Shown: piece by piece, positions 56,476 through 63,891 of the stretch
Position numbering within the stretch: position 1 is the stretch's first letter
Layout of the letters: every line of letters begins with the position of its first letter
Source of the DNA: Streptomyces sp. MP131-18
Lineage (GTDB): Bacteria; Actinomycetota; Actinomycetes; Streptomycetales; Streptomycetaceae
Direction: 5' to 3'
Length of the DNA stretch: 64,000 bases
Assembly (NCBI RefSeq): GCF_001984575.1
Contig: NZ_LZNS01000001.1
Coordinates: 4,717,553 to 4,781,552 of the forward strand
Translations under genes and position numbers: made by a program
Notes under the pieces: model-generated
What the model was told of the DNA's origin: nothing
What the model saw: the letters and a program-made list of their open reading frames with translations, nothing else
Databases searched by the model: none

Positions 56476-59376
56476 TCATCTTCGGCGCCCGGGTCCGGCC
56501 TGCGGGGCAGCGCCGTTCCGCGGAGCCGCGGTGTCCAGCTCGGCCAGGCGGGTGCGTACGGACTCGGCGTCGGGGTGGGCAAACTCGTCGAGCATGTCCA
56601 GGGCCCGCCGCAGTGAACGGCGTGCCTCCGCGGGGCGCCCGGCGTCGGCCTGGGCCTCGGCGAGGCGGGTCAGGGTCTCCGCCCCGCTGACCCGCTCGCG
56701 GTCGGTGCGCCACACCAGCGCCCGTTCGTAGTAGGAGATGGCCCGCTCGTGGTCGCCGAGGCGGTGGTGGATGAGCCCGAGGCTGTCCAACGTGGAAGAC
56801 TCGCCGCCCGCGTTGCCGAGCGCCCGGTGCATCGCCAGCGCCTTCTCGCAGTAGCGCAGCGCCTCCTCGTACGCGCCGAGCACCGCGTGGAACCACCCGA
56901 TGTTGTTCAGCTCCTGCGCCTCACCGACCCGGTGCCGCGAGGCCCGGTGCAGGTCCAGCGCCCTGGTCGCGTGCACCAGGCCCTCCTGGTGCTTGCCCTG
57001 CTGGTGCCTCAGGTAGCCGAGATGTGTGTGCGCCCGTGCCTGCCCGGTGACGTCGTCCTGCTCCTCGTAGATCCGCAGCGCCAGGAACACGTGCTCCTCG
57101 GTGCCGGCGTAGTCGCCGATCCGGTAGTACGCCTGGCCGAGCCCGATATGCGACAGGGCCTGCGCCGGCAGGTCGTCGATGTGCCGCGCCGCGTCGAGCG
57201 CGATCCTGTGCATCGTCACCTGGTGCTGGGCGTGCCCCTCCTGGAAGAGGAACGCCCGGCTGGCGTGGGCGAGTTGCGCGGCGTGGGCGTGGAAGCCGTG
57301 GTGCGCGGCCTGCCGGGCCGCGGCCAGCAGCGCGGGCAGCTGACCGGCGAACCAGGCCCTGGCCCGCGTCACTTCGGCCGGCCGCGTCACGGTGACGCCG
57401 GGCAGCGCGGGCGCCGGGTCGATCGACGCCGTCACCGCCGGGTTCAGCAGGGCGTCGCCGGGGACGGCGCTGTGCACGTAGTGGTCGAGGAGCCGGTGCA
57501 GTGCCTCGCGCCGCTCCGCCTCGCCGTCGCGCTCCAGGGCGAGTTCGCGGGCGTACGTCCACAGCAGGTCGTGGCTGCTGTAGCGGCCGGGCACACGCTG
57601 CCCGACCAGGTGGGCGCGCAGCAGCTCGGACAGCAGCCGGCGGGTCTGCGCCACGGGCAGCCCGGCCAGGCTGGCCGCGGCGGGCAGCGTGATGTCCGGG
57701 CTGTCCACCAGCCCGAGCAGGCGGAAGACCCGCGCCCCCGCGGGGCTCAGCGCCCGGTAGGACCATGAGAACACCGTGCGCACGTCCGTGCTGGGGTCCC
57801 CGCTCTCGAACACGTCGAGGCCGTCGCCTGCCTCCAGCTCGTCGTCCGCCTTGCACCCGCGCAGCGTGGTCAGCGGCAGCCCCGGCTGCGTCGCGGCGCG
57901 CGCCGCCACGATGGCCAGGGCCAGCGGCAGCCCTGCGCACATCGCGATGACGTCGTCGGCCGTGCCCTGCTGTGCGGCGAACTCGCGGGAGCCGAGGCGG
58001 CGGACGAGGAGCTCGCGGGACTCGACGGCCGACAGCAGGTCGAGCGGCAGCTGGTGGGCGCCCTCGGTCACGGCCAGACCGGTCAGCTCGTTGCGGCTGG
58101 TGACCAGCACCAGCGATCCTGGCGAGGTCGGCAGCAGCGGGCGCACCTGCTCGGCGTCCCGCGCGTTGTCCAGCACGATCAGCATGCGCCGGTCGGCCAG
58201 CAGCCCGCGGAACAACCCCACTTGCGCCTCGAAGGCCGCTGGAATCCGGTCGCCGGGCACCTGGAGCGCGTCCAGGAAGACCCGCACCACGTCGGCCGGT
58301 GTCATCGCCGCGTCCGTGGGGCCGAACCCCCGCAGATTCACGTAGAGCTGACCGTCCGGGTACAGGTCGCGCGCCCGGTGCGCCCAGTGCACCGCGAGCG
58401 CCGTCTTGCCGACGCCGCCGGTGCCGGCGATCACGCAGATCACCGGTGCCCCGCCGCCGCCCCGGTCCTTGCGCGCCAGCGCGTCGAGCGCATCCAGCTC
58501 GTGCGTGCGGCTGGTGAAGTGCTCGACGTCGGGCGGCAGCTGACGCGGCACCGCGACGGCAGCGGCCCCGGGCTCCTCGGCCGCCCGCGACGGCTCGCCG
58601 GGCGGGGACGCGTTCGCTGTCCCGCCGGTGTCCTCGCCCAGCAGCACCGCCTGGTGCGCCCGGTGCAACTCCTCGCCCGGCTCGATGCCCAGCTCGTCGG
58701 TGAACTGGTCGCGCACCCGGCGGAACAGCGCGAGTGCCTCCGCCCGCCGCCCCGTTCGGTGCAGGGCGGTCAGGAGCAGCGAGACCGGCCGCTCCCGCAG
58801 CGGATGGGCCGCCACCAGGCCGGAGAGGCCGGCGGCCGCGTCCTGCGGGCGGCCGAGCGTCAAGTCCAGTGCGGCGCGTTCCTCCTGGGCGGCGAGCCGT
58901 TCCTCCTCAAGTGCGGGCACCACCGCCTCGGGCAGCCAGCCGCCCGCCACGTCCGTCAGCGCCGTGCCGCGCCACATCGCGAGCCCGCGCCCCAGCAGCT
59001 CGTGCCCGAGCGCCGGTTCGCTGCGCTGCGCCCGGTGGACGAGGTGGCGGAACCGGTGCAGGTCGACGAGATCGCGGTCGACCCACAGGCAGTAGCCCTG
59101 CGCCGAGGTCGTCAGCTCGGCCTCCACGCCGGACAGCTGGGCCAGCGTGCGGCGCAGCCGCGAGACGCAGCCCTGTACCGCATTGCGGGCGGAGGCCGGC
59201 GGCTGCCGGTTCCACAGGGCGGTGACCAGGCGGTCCATGGAGACCACGCGGCCCGGCTCCAGCAGGAGCATGGCCAGCACGGTGCGCTGCTGCGCGGTGT
59301 GCGGACCGACCAGGCGCGCGCCCTGCCATACGCCGACGGCGCCGAGGAGTCGGAACTCCACCCCGTTCACGCGCAT
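56476..59376 (-). CDS. afsR: SARP/AfsR-family transcriptional regulator (winged helix, BTAD, NB-ARC, TPR)
   Basis: A 966-residue pathway regulator, probably the AfsR counterpart by position and architecture. An OmpR-type winged helix covers residues 6-95 (LLGAVGVWQGARLVGPHTAQQRTVLAMLLLEPGRVVSMDRLVTALW) and BTAD runs to about 245. The NB-ARC region has Walker A GTGGVGKT (318-325) and Walker B RMLIVLDNARDAEQV. TPRs fill the C-terminal third. In S. coelicolor AfsR (993 residues) is phosphorylated by AfsK and activates afsS, which lies just downstream of it; no afsS is present here. The gene faces afsK tail to tail. Orthology over a paralogous SARP is not proven. Confidence 0.85.
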   Translation of the reverse strand: MRVNGVEFRLLGAVGVWQGARLVGPHTAQQRTVLAMLLLEPGRVVSMDRLVTALWNRQPPASARNAVQGCVSRLRRTLAQLSGVEAELTTSAQGYCLWVDRDLVDLHRFRHLVHRAQRSEPALGHELLGRGLAMWRGTALTDVAGGWLPEAVVPALEEERLAAQEERAALDLTLGRPQDAAAGLSGLVAAHPLRERPVSLLLTALHRTGRRAEALALFRRVRDQFTDELGIEPGEELHRAHQAVLLGEDTGGTANASPPGEPSRAAEEPGAAAVAVPRQLPPDVEHFTSRTHELDALDALARKDRGGGGAPVICVIAGTGGVGKTALAVHWAHRARDLYPDGQLYVNLRGFGPTDAAMTPADVVRVFLDALQVPGDRIPAAFEAQVGLFRGLLADRRMLIVLDNARDAEQVRPLLPTSPGSLVLVTSRNELTGLAVTEGAHQLPLDLLSAVESRELLVRRLGSREFAAQQGTADDVIAMCAGLPLALAIVAARAATQPGLPLTTLRGCKADDELEAGDGLDVFESGDPSTDVRTVFSWSYRALSPAGARVFRLLGLVDSPDITLPAAASLAGLPVAQTRRLLSELLRAHLVGQRVPGRYSSHDLLWTYARELALERDGEAERREALHRLLDHYVHSAVPGDALLNPAVTASIDPAPALPGVTVTRPAEVTRARAWFAGQLPALLAAARQAAHHGFHAHAAQLAHASRAFLFQEGHAQHQVTMHRIALDAARHIDDLPAQALSHIGLGQAYYRIGDYAGTEEHVFLALRIYEEQDDVTGQARAHTHLGYLRHQQGKHQEGLVHATRALDLHRASRHRVGEAQELNNIGWFHAVLGAYEEALRYCEKALAMHRALGNAGGESSTLDSLGLIHHRLGDHERAISYYERALVWRTDRERVSGAETLTRLAEAQADAGRPAEARRSLRRALDMLDEFAHPDAESVRTRLAELDTAAPRNGAAPQAGPGRRR

Positions 59377-59609
59377 TCCCCCCGTCCCCGCCGTCCGGCC
59401 CGCGGCACCCGGCTCAGTGGCATATCAGCATGATCTCAGCCGGAGCCGCCGGCCTGTCCAGCGAGAGCGCGTTCCCCCGTCTCTCCGGCGGCTGTGCGGG
59501 CGACGTGCGTCCGCGTCCGCGGGGGTGGCGGCTTCCCCGAAGGGCCGCCTCCCCTGCGGTGGCGTGTCACGTGCCGCATCGCACGTGTCACACCGTGTCG
59601 CGGGTGTGC
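59377..59609. promoter_or_regulatory. Upstream region of the SARP gene
   Basis: A 233-base gap between two minus-strand genes. It contains GGCATATCAGCATGATCTC, an A+T-richer patch about 45 bases before the afsR start, which may be the promoter. I see no clear operator or small gene. Confidence 0.4.
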
Positions 59610-60185
59610 TCAGGCCACGTCGCGACCGCGTTCGCCCTCGCGCGGCTCCTCGCGGTCACGCGGCCAAGGACCCTGGTGGACGTCGCCGCCACGGTGCGGC
59701 TCGGCCTCCCTCCGGTGCCCGCGGCCCGCGTGGGCACGGCGGCCCTCCGCGGGGGCGAGCCCGCGTTCGCGCAGGTGCCGGCCTGCCATCCCGGCCGCGC
59801 TGCCCAGCATCACCAGACCGGCCGCCAGTGGCAGGGCGACGGCCCATTTGATGCCGCCGGCTCCGACGATCAGGCTGTCGTTCACCTGGTACTGGCGCAC
59901 CAGCCACAGGACGGTGAAGCCCAGGGCGCAGATGCCCGCGAGGAGCATCAGCAGCCGCGAGCGCAGCAGGATGCCCGCCGCCGTCAGCGCGGCGGCCACC
60001 AGCATCGGCAGGAACATGCCCGTGAACAGGTTGGCGTTACCGGTGGTAACCCCATCCCCGGTGAACAGTGATGGCCACTTGATGTGCTGTCCGTCGCGGC
60101 CGCCGTACCAGTTGAAGAAAACACTGACGATGGCCGCCGCAGCGGCGATGGCGGCGAGCACGGACCCAAGTGCGTTACGCCACAT
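59610..60185 (-). CDS. Four-helix membrane protein with basic C-terminal tail
   Basis: A 191-residue membrane protein. Four helices at about residues 5-22, 47-68, 74-93 and 108-130; the first loop carries NWYGGRDGQHIKWPSLFTGDG, which is outside. The cytoplasmic tail of about 55 residues is strongly basic (RRAHAGRGHRREAEPHRGG). ATG at 60185 gives the opening WRNALGSVLAAIAAAAAIVS. No family recognised. It lies divergent from the EEP-fold gene with 117 bases between. Confidence 0.72.
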   Translation of the reverse strand: MWRNALGSVLAAIAAAAAIVSVFFNWYGGRDGQHIKWPSLFTGDGVTTGNANLFTGMFLPMLVAAALTAAGILLRSRLLMLLAGICALGFTVLWLVRQYQVNDSLIVGAGGIKWAVALPLAAGLVMLGSAAGMAGRHLRERGLAPAEGRRAHAGRGHRREAEPHRGGDVHQGPWPRDREEPREGERGRDVA

Positions 60186-60302
60186 TTCGAGCCTCCCTCG
60201 GTGTGGCTGTGATACTCCGGCTCGTCTTCCGACGCTACGTGCCCTTCGCCGGGCCCGCACCCCGAACGGCGGCGGCCCGCTTGCGGGCATTACTCTCCGC
60301 CC

Positions 60303-62132
60303 ATGACCCCCGCCCCGCGCACGCTGCCCCTGCTCACCGCCGTGATCACCGTGGCAGCCCTCGAACTCCTGCGGCTCGCGGGCGCCTCGGGTTCCGCCTG
60401 GGCAGTGCTGCCGGTGACGGCCGCGGCGGCGTCGGCCGGTCCGCTCGTGTGGTGGCTCGGGCCGCGGCGCGCCCTGCCCGCGGCCGTCGCCGCGCTCGCC
60501 GCCGCGCGGCTGCTGGTGCAGATCCCCGCGGCGCGGGCCGAGCCCGTCGTCGCCGTGGCCGCGGGTCTCGCGCTCGCCGCGCTGCTGCTGACCGTGCGCC
60601 GCCTGGCCGCGGGTTCGGTGAACGGCCCGGGGCGCGCCGCGCGCGCGATCGCCCTCGCGGTCGGCGCCGATGTCGCGCTGCGGCTGCCGCTCGACCTGCT
60701 CGACCCGGTGTGGCGCGGCGGCGCCGCGGGGTGGCTGTGGGCGCTGCTCCTGTCCTGCCTGCTGGTGGCGGGCGCGCGGCGGCTGTGGGGGAACGCGGCC
60801 GGGTCCGCGCCCGGCGGCGGGGCCGAACTCGGCCTGCTCGGACCCGCGCTGGCGCTGTACGCGGTGCTGCTCGCCTCGCCCGCCTTCGTCGCGGCGCAGG
60901 GCGGCCTGTCCGTGCCCGCGGCGGGCTGCACGATCGCCTGCGGCACCGTGCTCGGCGTCTGGGCGCTGTCGCTGCCGCAGGTGTCGCCGCGGGCCGGGGG
61001 CATCGCCGGGTTCGCCGCGCCCGGCGTGCTGGCCGTCGCGGTCGCGGTCTTCGTGGCCCTGCCCGCTCCGCTGGCCGCGCCCGCCGCGCTGGCCGGTACG
61101 GCGGCGCTGCCCGCGGTGCTGCGCCGCCTGTTCGCGCTGCCGCGGCTGCTGACCGGCCGCGGCGCGCTCGCCGACCTCGCGCTCGCGGGCGGCGGGGCGG
61201 CGGTCGGCTACGGGCTGCTGGTGCTGCCGCTCCAACTCGGGCTCGTACCGGGCCTGTTCGCCGTGGCCGCCGCGGCCGGCCTCGGCTGGGCCGCGACCCG
61301 CACCGGGGCGGCCGGGGCCGTGCGGCGGCTCGGCCACGCCTTCCGGCCGGTGCTGGTGGCGGTGCTGCTGCTGGCCGCGCCGCCGCTGCTGACCGCGCTG
61401 CGCGACGGCCCGCAGCCCCTGCCGACGGACACCGCGGGCGGCCAGTACCGGCTGCTGACGTGGAACGTGCACTGGGCGGTGAACGCGGACGGCGAGCTGG
61501 TGCCCGACGCCGTCGCGGACGTGATCGCGGGCTCGGGCGCGCACGTCGCCGTGCTCCAGGAGGTGCCGCGGGGCCGGCCGGCCGCGGGCGGGCTCGACCT
61601 GGTGACCTTCCTGGAACGGCGGTTCGACGCCACGGCCGTCTGGGTGCCGGGCGCGGACCGGCAGTTCGGGAACCTCGTGCTGACCTCGCTGCCCGTCACG
61701 GACTCGGTCACCGAGAGCCTGCCGCGGGCCGGCGGCGACATGGACCGTTCCTACGCCGCCGTCACCGTCCGGCTGACGGACGGCGAAGAGGCCGCCGTCG
61801 TGGGCACGCACCTGGACGGCGGCGAGGAGCCGGGTCCGCGGCTGCGGCAGCTTGAGCCGCTGCTGGCCGCCGTCGGCGACGATCCCGGCGTCGTCCTGGC
61901 CGGTGACCTCAACGCCAGGCCGGGCTCGCGGGAGATGGCGGCCGTGGCGGCGGCGGGTCTGCGCAGCGCGCAGGACGAGATCGGCGACCCGGAACGGGAC
62001 ACCGCCACCACGCCCCCGCGCCGCGTGGACTGGATCCTCGGCGGCAGCGGGGTGGCGTTCGGCGACTTCGACGTGATCGCCTCCGACGCCTCCGACCATC
62101 TGCCGCTCGCGGTCACCGTCTACCTGGACTGA
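60303..62132 (+). CDS. Endonuclease/exonuclease/phosphatase-family protein with multi-span N-terminus
   Basis: A 609-residue protein. Residues 1-375 contain about ten hydrophobic helices. The C-terminal 230 residues are an EEP-fold domain facing out, with LLTWNVHW (Asn), VAVLQEVPRG (Glu metal ligand), VVGTHLDGGEE, VLAGDLNARPGS (Asp/Asn) and the closing ASDHLPLAVTV with the catalytic Asp-His. Such proteins in actinobacteria are probably extracytoplasmic phosphodiesterases or sphingomyelinase-like; substrate unknown. ATG is six bases after a TACTCT -10, so it may be leaderless. Confidence 0.83.
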   Translation: MTPAPRTLPLLTAVITVAALELLRLAGASGSAWAVLPVTAAAASAGPLVWWLGPRRALPAAVAALAAARLLVQIPAARAEPVVAVAAGLALAALLLTVRRLAAGSVNGPGRAARAIALAVGADVALRLPLDLLDPVWRGGAAGWLWALLLSCLLVAGARRLWGNAAGSAPGGGAELGLLGPALALYAVLLASPAFVAAQGGLSVPAAGCTIACGTVLGVWALSLPQVSPRAGGIAGFAAPGVLAVAVAVFVALPAPLAAPAALAGTAALPAVLRRLFALPRLLTGRGALADLALAGGGAAVGYGLLVLPLQLGLVPGLFAVAAAAGLGWAATRTGAAGAVRRLGHAFRPVLVAVLLLAAPPLLTALRDGPQPLPTDTAGGQYRLLTWNVHWAVNADGELVPDAVADVIAGSGAHVAVLQEVPRGRPAAGGLDLVTFLERRFDATAVWVPGADRQFGNLVLTSLPVTDSVTESLPRAGGDMDRSYAAVTVRLTDGEEAAVVGTHLDGGEEPGPRLRQLEPLLAAVGDDPGVVLAGDLNARPGSREMAAVAAAGLRSAQDEIGDPERDTATTPPRRVDWILGGSGVAFGDFDVIASDASDHLPLAVTVYLD

Positions 62133-62201
62133 GGCCCTGTCCTGAGCCCGAACGGGCCGCCGCCGGCGCCCGGCACCGCGGGTGGCGTCTACGCTGCCGC
62201 C

Positions 62202-62765
62202 ATGACCGCCGTTCCGCGCCCCGCCGGCGCCCTGCTGCTGCCCGGTGCCGGCTACACCCCCGCCCGCCCGCTGCTGCATTACGCCCGTGCCGTGCTGGAG
62301 CAGCACGGCTTCACCGTCCGGGAGCTGTGGTGGGAGACCCCCGGCACGTTCGTCCGGTTCTCCGACGCGGAGCGCACCGCCTGGGTGGAACGGCAGGTGG
62401 TGGCCGCTCTGGCGGCGGCGGACGACTGCCGGCTGATCGTGGGCAAGTCCCTCGGGACGCTCGCCGCCGGTATCGCGGCCGACCGGGCGCTGCCCGCGGT
62501 GTGGCTCACCCCGCTGCTGCGCACCGGAGCGGTGGCGGGCGCGCTGCGGCGCACGCCTGCGCGGACGTTGCTGGTGGGGGGTACGGCCGACCCGCTGTGG
62601 GATTCCGCGGTGGCGGGCGAACTGCCGCACGAGACGCTGGAGTTCCCCGGGGCTGACCACGGTCTCGAACTGCCGGGGGACGTGGTGGGCTCCGCCGCGC
62701 TGTTGCAGACCTACGTGCGGGCCTTCGACCGTTTCGCCGGCGGCCTCGCCCGGCCGCGCGCTTAG
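62202..62765 (+). CDS. Small alpha/beta-hydrolase-like protein
   Basis: A 187-residue protein. GALLLPGAGYTPARPLLHYARAVLEQHGF opens the fold and RLIVGKSLGTLAAGIAAD carries the nucleophile elbow GKSLG with Ser present; LLVGGTADPLWDS supplies the Asp and FPGADHGLELPGD the His. The catalytic triad looks complete. Length is short for the superfamily, so the cap is minimal. ATG stands six bases after a TACGCT -10, another apparently leaderless start. Confidence 0.8.
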   Translation: MTAVPRPAGALLLPGAGYTPARPLLHYARAVLEQHGFTVRELWWETPGTFVRFSDAERTAWVERQVVAALAAADDCRLIVGKSLGTLAAGIAADRALPAVWLTPLLRTGAVAGALRRTPARTLLVGGTADPLWDSAVAGELPHETLEFPGADHGLELPGDVVGSAALLQTYVRAFDRFAGGLARPRA

Positions 62766-62805
62766 GAGGGCCTGAGTCCGGGCCCGGGCCTGGGCCCGGC
62801 CCGCC

Positions 62806-62838
62806 CGTTCCGCCCCGCGCTGTGCGCGGGGCGGAACG
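62806..62838 (+). terminator. Perfect 15-bp hairpin after the small hydrolase gene
   Basis: CGTTCCGCCCCGCGC (62806-62820) pairs exactly with 62824-62838 around a three-base loop. No U-tract. It lies about 40 bases past the stop. Confidence 0.75.
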
Positions 62839-63096
62839 GACTGCCTTTACGGCTGTGCTGCCGGCCCCCACCGGCAGCCCTGGCCGACCAGGCCGGAACC
62901 GGGACCGGTCCGGACGACGCCCCCTCCACGCCGCCCGGTCCGTTCACCGGCACCGGGACTGTTCGGCGGCTCCCCCGTTACCGCCGAACAGGCCCGAGGG
63001 AGGCCAACCGCGCACCCCTGTGCGGTCGGTTGTTGATGAGCATGACAGAGGGCAATAAACGAGGGATAAACGTGTGCGGGGGCCGGCGACGGCGCC
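62839..63096. other. Spacer between convergent units
   Basis: About 260 bases. A 33-base A+T-rich patch around 63028-63072 stands out. The patch may be a promoter, but I find no gene for it to serve on the plus strand before 63097, and no regulatory palindrome. Confidence 0.4.
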
Positions 63097-63279
63097 TCAG
63101 CGCCCGGCGTCCTGCGACGCGGCGGGCGCGCCCGGCGGCGTCCCGGTGGACCAGCTGTCCCCGGCCGCCTCCAGGGACGGCGCGGCCTGGGCGGGGGCGG
63201 CGGTGAGCGCGGCCACGGCCGCGGCGGCCACGACCACCGGGGCGGCAACGGCCGAAAGCCTTCTTCGTACGCGGTTCAT
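63097..63279 (-). CDS. Small secreted peptide with GDSWST motif
   Basis: A 60-residue precursor. The N-terminus is basic (NRVRRRLSA), then a hydrophobic core and a signal-peptidase site AQA-AP after about residue 32. The mature peptide is 28 residues and contains AAGDSWSTGTPPG at 38-50. GAGGAG lies six bases before the ATG, a strong ribosome site. The GDSW[AS]T motif is shared with the repeat protein encoded 131 bases upstream on the same strand. No Cys is present, so it is not a disulfide peptide. Function unknown. Confidence 0.7.
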   Translation of the reverse strand: MNRVRRRLSAVAAPVVVAAAAVAALTAAPAQAAPSLEAAGDSWSTGTPPGAPAASQDAGR

Positions 63280-63354
63280 GAGATCTCCTCACGGTCGGGA
63301 GTGGTCGAAAGAATGCACCACTTTGAAAGATTGCCCGCCGTCCGACAGCAAGAA

Positions 63355-63386
63355 CCGGCTGTAGTGGTGACGCCCACTACAGCCGG
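63355..63386 (-). terminator. Hairpin between the two GDSW genes
   Basis: CCGGCTGTAGTGG (63355-63367) and its exact complement (63374-63386) around a six-base loop lie 24 bases after the stop of the repeat gene on the minus strand. They separate it from the secreted peptide gene, which would then need its own promoter. Confidence 0.7.
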
Positions 63387-63410
63387 CCCCGTCGGCGGAC
63401 CGCCGGATCG

Positions 63411-63719
63411 TTAGGATGCGTCCTTGTTGTCGGTGTCCTTCTCGTCCGCCGGTGCGCTGGTGGCCCAGCTGTCGCCGAGCGGCCTGACGACGGCCCGGGC
63501 GTCCCGCGTGGCGGGCTCACTGGTGGCCCAGCTGTCCCCCTGCGGCCGGACGCCGCCCTTGTCCTTCTTCCTGGCGCCCTGGGCCGGGCTGCCGTTGGAT
63601 TCCCCCGTTGGTTCGCCGGTCGCCCAGCTGTCGCCCTGGGGCTTGACGACGGCCTTGCCGTCTTCGTCGGCGGGTTCGCTGGTCGCCCAGCTGTCACCCA
63701 AGGGCTTGATTTCCGTCAA
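63411..63719 (-). CDS. 102-residue protein with four GDSWAT repeats
   Basis: A soluble, charged protein with no signal peptide. Four units [KR]P[LQ]GDSWAT[SG][EA]P place Trp at residues 11, 32, 64 and 85. Between them are flexible Gly/Glu/Asp/Lys linkers (ADEDGKAVV, TGESNGSPAQGARKKDKGGV, ATRDARAVV). TTG at 63719 was chosen because GGGAG lies six bases upstream; a longer TTG start at 63767 falls in the loop of a hairpin. It follows a TPR-protein gene on the same strand, like afsS following afsR. It could be a small regulator or a multi-core peptide precursor; neither is shown. Confidence 0.7.
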   Translation of the reverse strand: MTEIKPLGDSWATSEPADEDGKAVVKPQGDSWATGEPTGESNGSPAQGARKKDKGGVRPQGDSWATSEPATRDARAVVRPLGDSWATSAPADEKDTDNKDAS

Positions 63720-63747
63720 GGTCAACTCCCGTTGGTCGCAGTCAACC

Positions 63748-63798
63748 GGGGCCGGGCCGTCCGCCAACTCCCCCGCGGTGCGCGGACGGCCCGGCCCC
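63748..63798 (-). terminator. 17-bp perfect hairpin between the TPR-protein gene and the repeat gene
   Basis: GGGGCCGGGCCGTCCGC (63748-63764) and its exact complement (63782-63798) flank a 17-base loop. On the minus-strand RNA the loop carries GGGGGAGTTG, a Shine-Dalgarno-like run plus a TTG codon. It may be a terminator, an attenuator, or a translational switch for the repeat gene. Confidence 0.6.
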
Positions 63799-63844
63799 GA
63801 ACCGCCTCCCCGTGGCGGCGGTCGGTGCGCCGAAGCGTTTCAGG

Positions 63845-63866
63845 TTCCGATAAACGATTCGTGAAT
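63845..63866 (-). promoter_or_regulatory. PHO-box/AfsR-box-like direct repeat
   Basis: On the minus strand two adjacent 11-base units, ATTCACGAATC and GTTTATCGGAA, each match the GTTCACC-N4 half of PhoP and AfsR sites at five of seven positions. They lie between the TPR-protein stop and the repeat gene. In S. coelicolor such repeats at the afsS promoter bind both AfsR and PhoP. Confidence 0.35.
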
Positions 63867-63891
63867 GCGGCACCGAAGGTGGTTCGCAGGC

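Noticed and set aside
62133..62160. GGCCCTGTCC after the EEP-fold gene as a second copy of the 12.0-kb palindrome
   Set aside because: Only about ten bases match and there is no opposite arm, so at most it is a remnant.
62822..63058. A 78-codon plus-strand frame in the spacer
   Set aside because: It starts inside a terminator hairpin and is Arg/Pro-rich with no ribosome site.
63411..63767. Longer 118-residue version of the GDSWAT-repeat protein from TTG 63767
   Set aside because: That TTG is inside a hairpin loop directly abutting GGGGGAG with no spacing. TTG 63719 has GGGAG at six bases and starts right before the first repeat.
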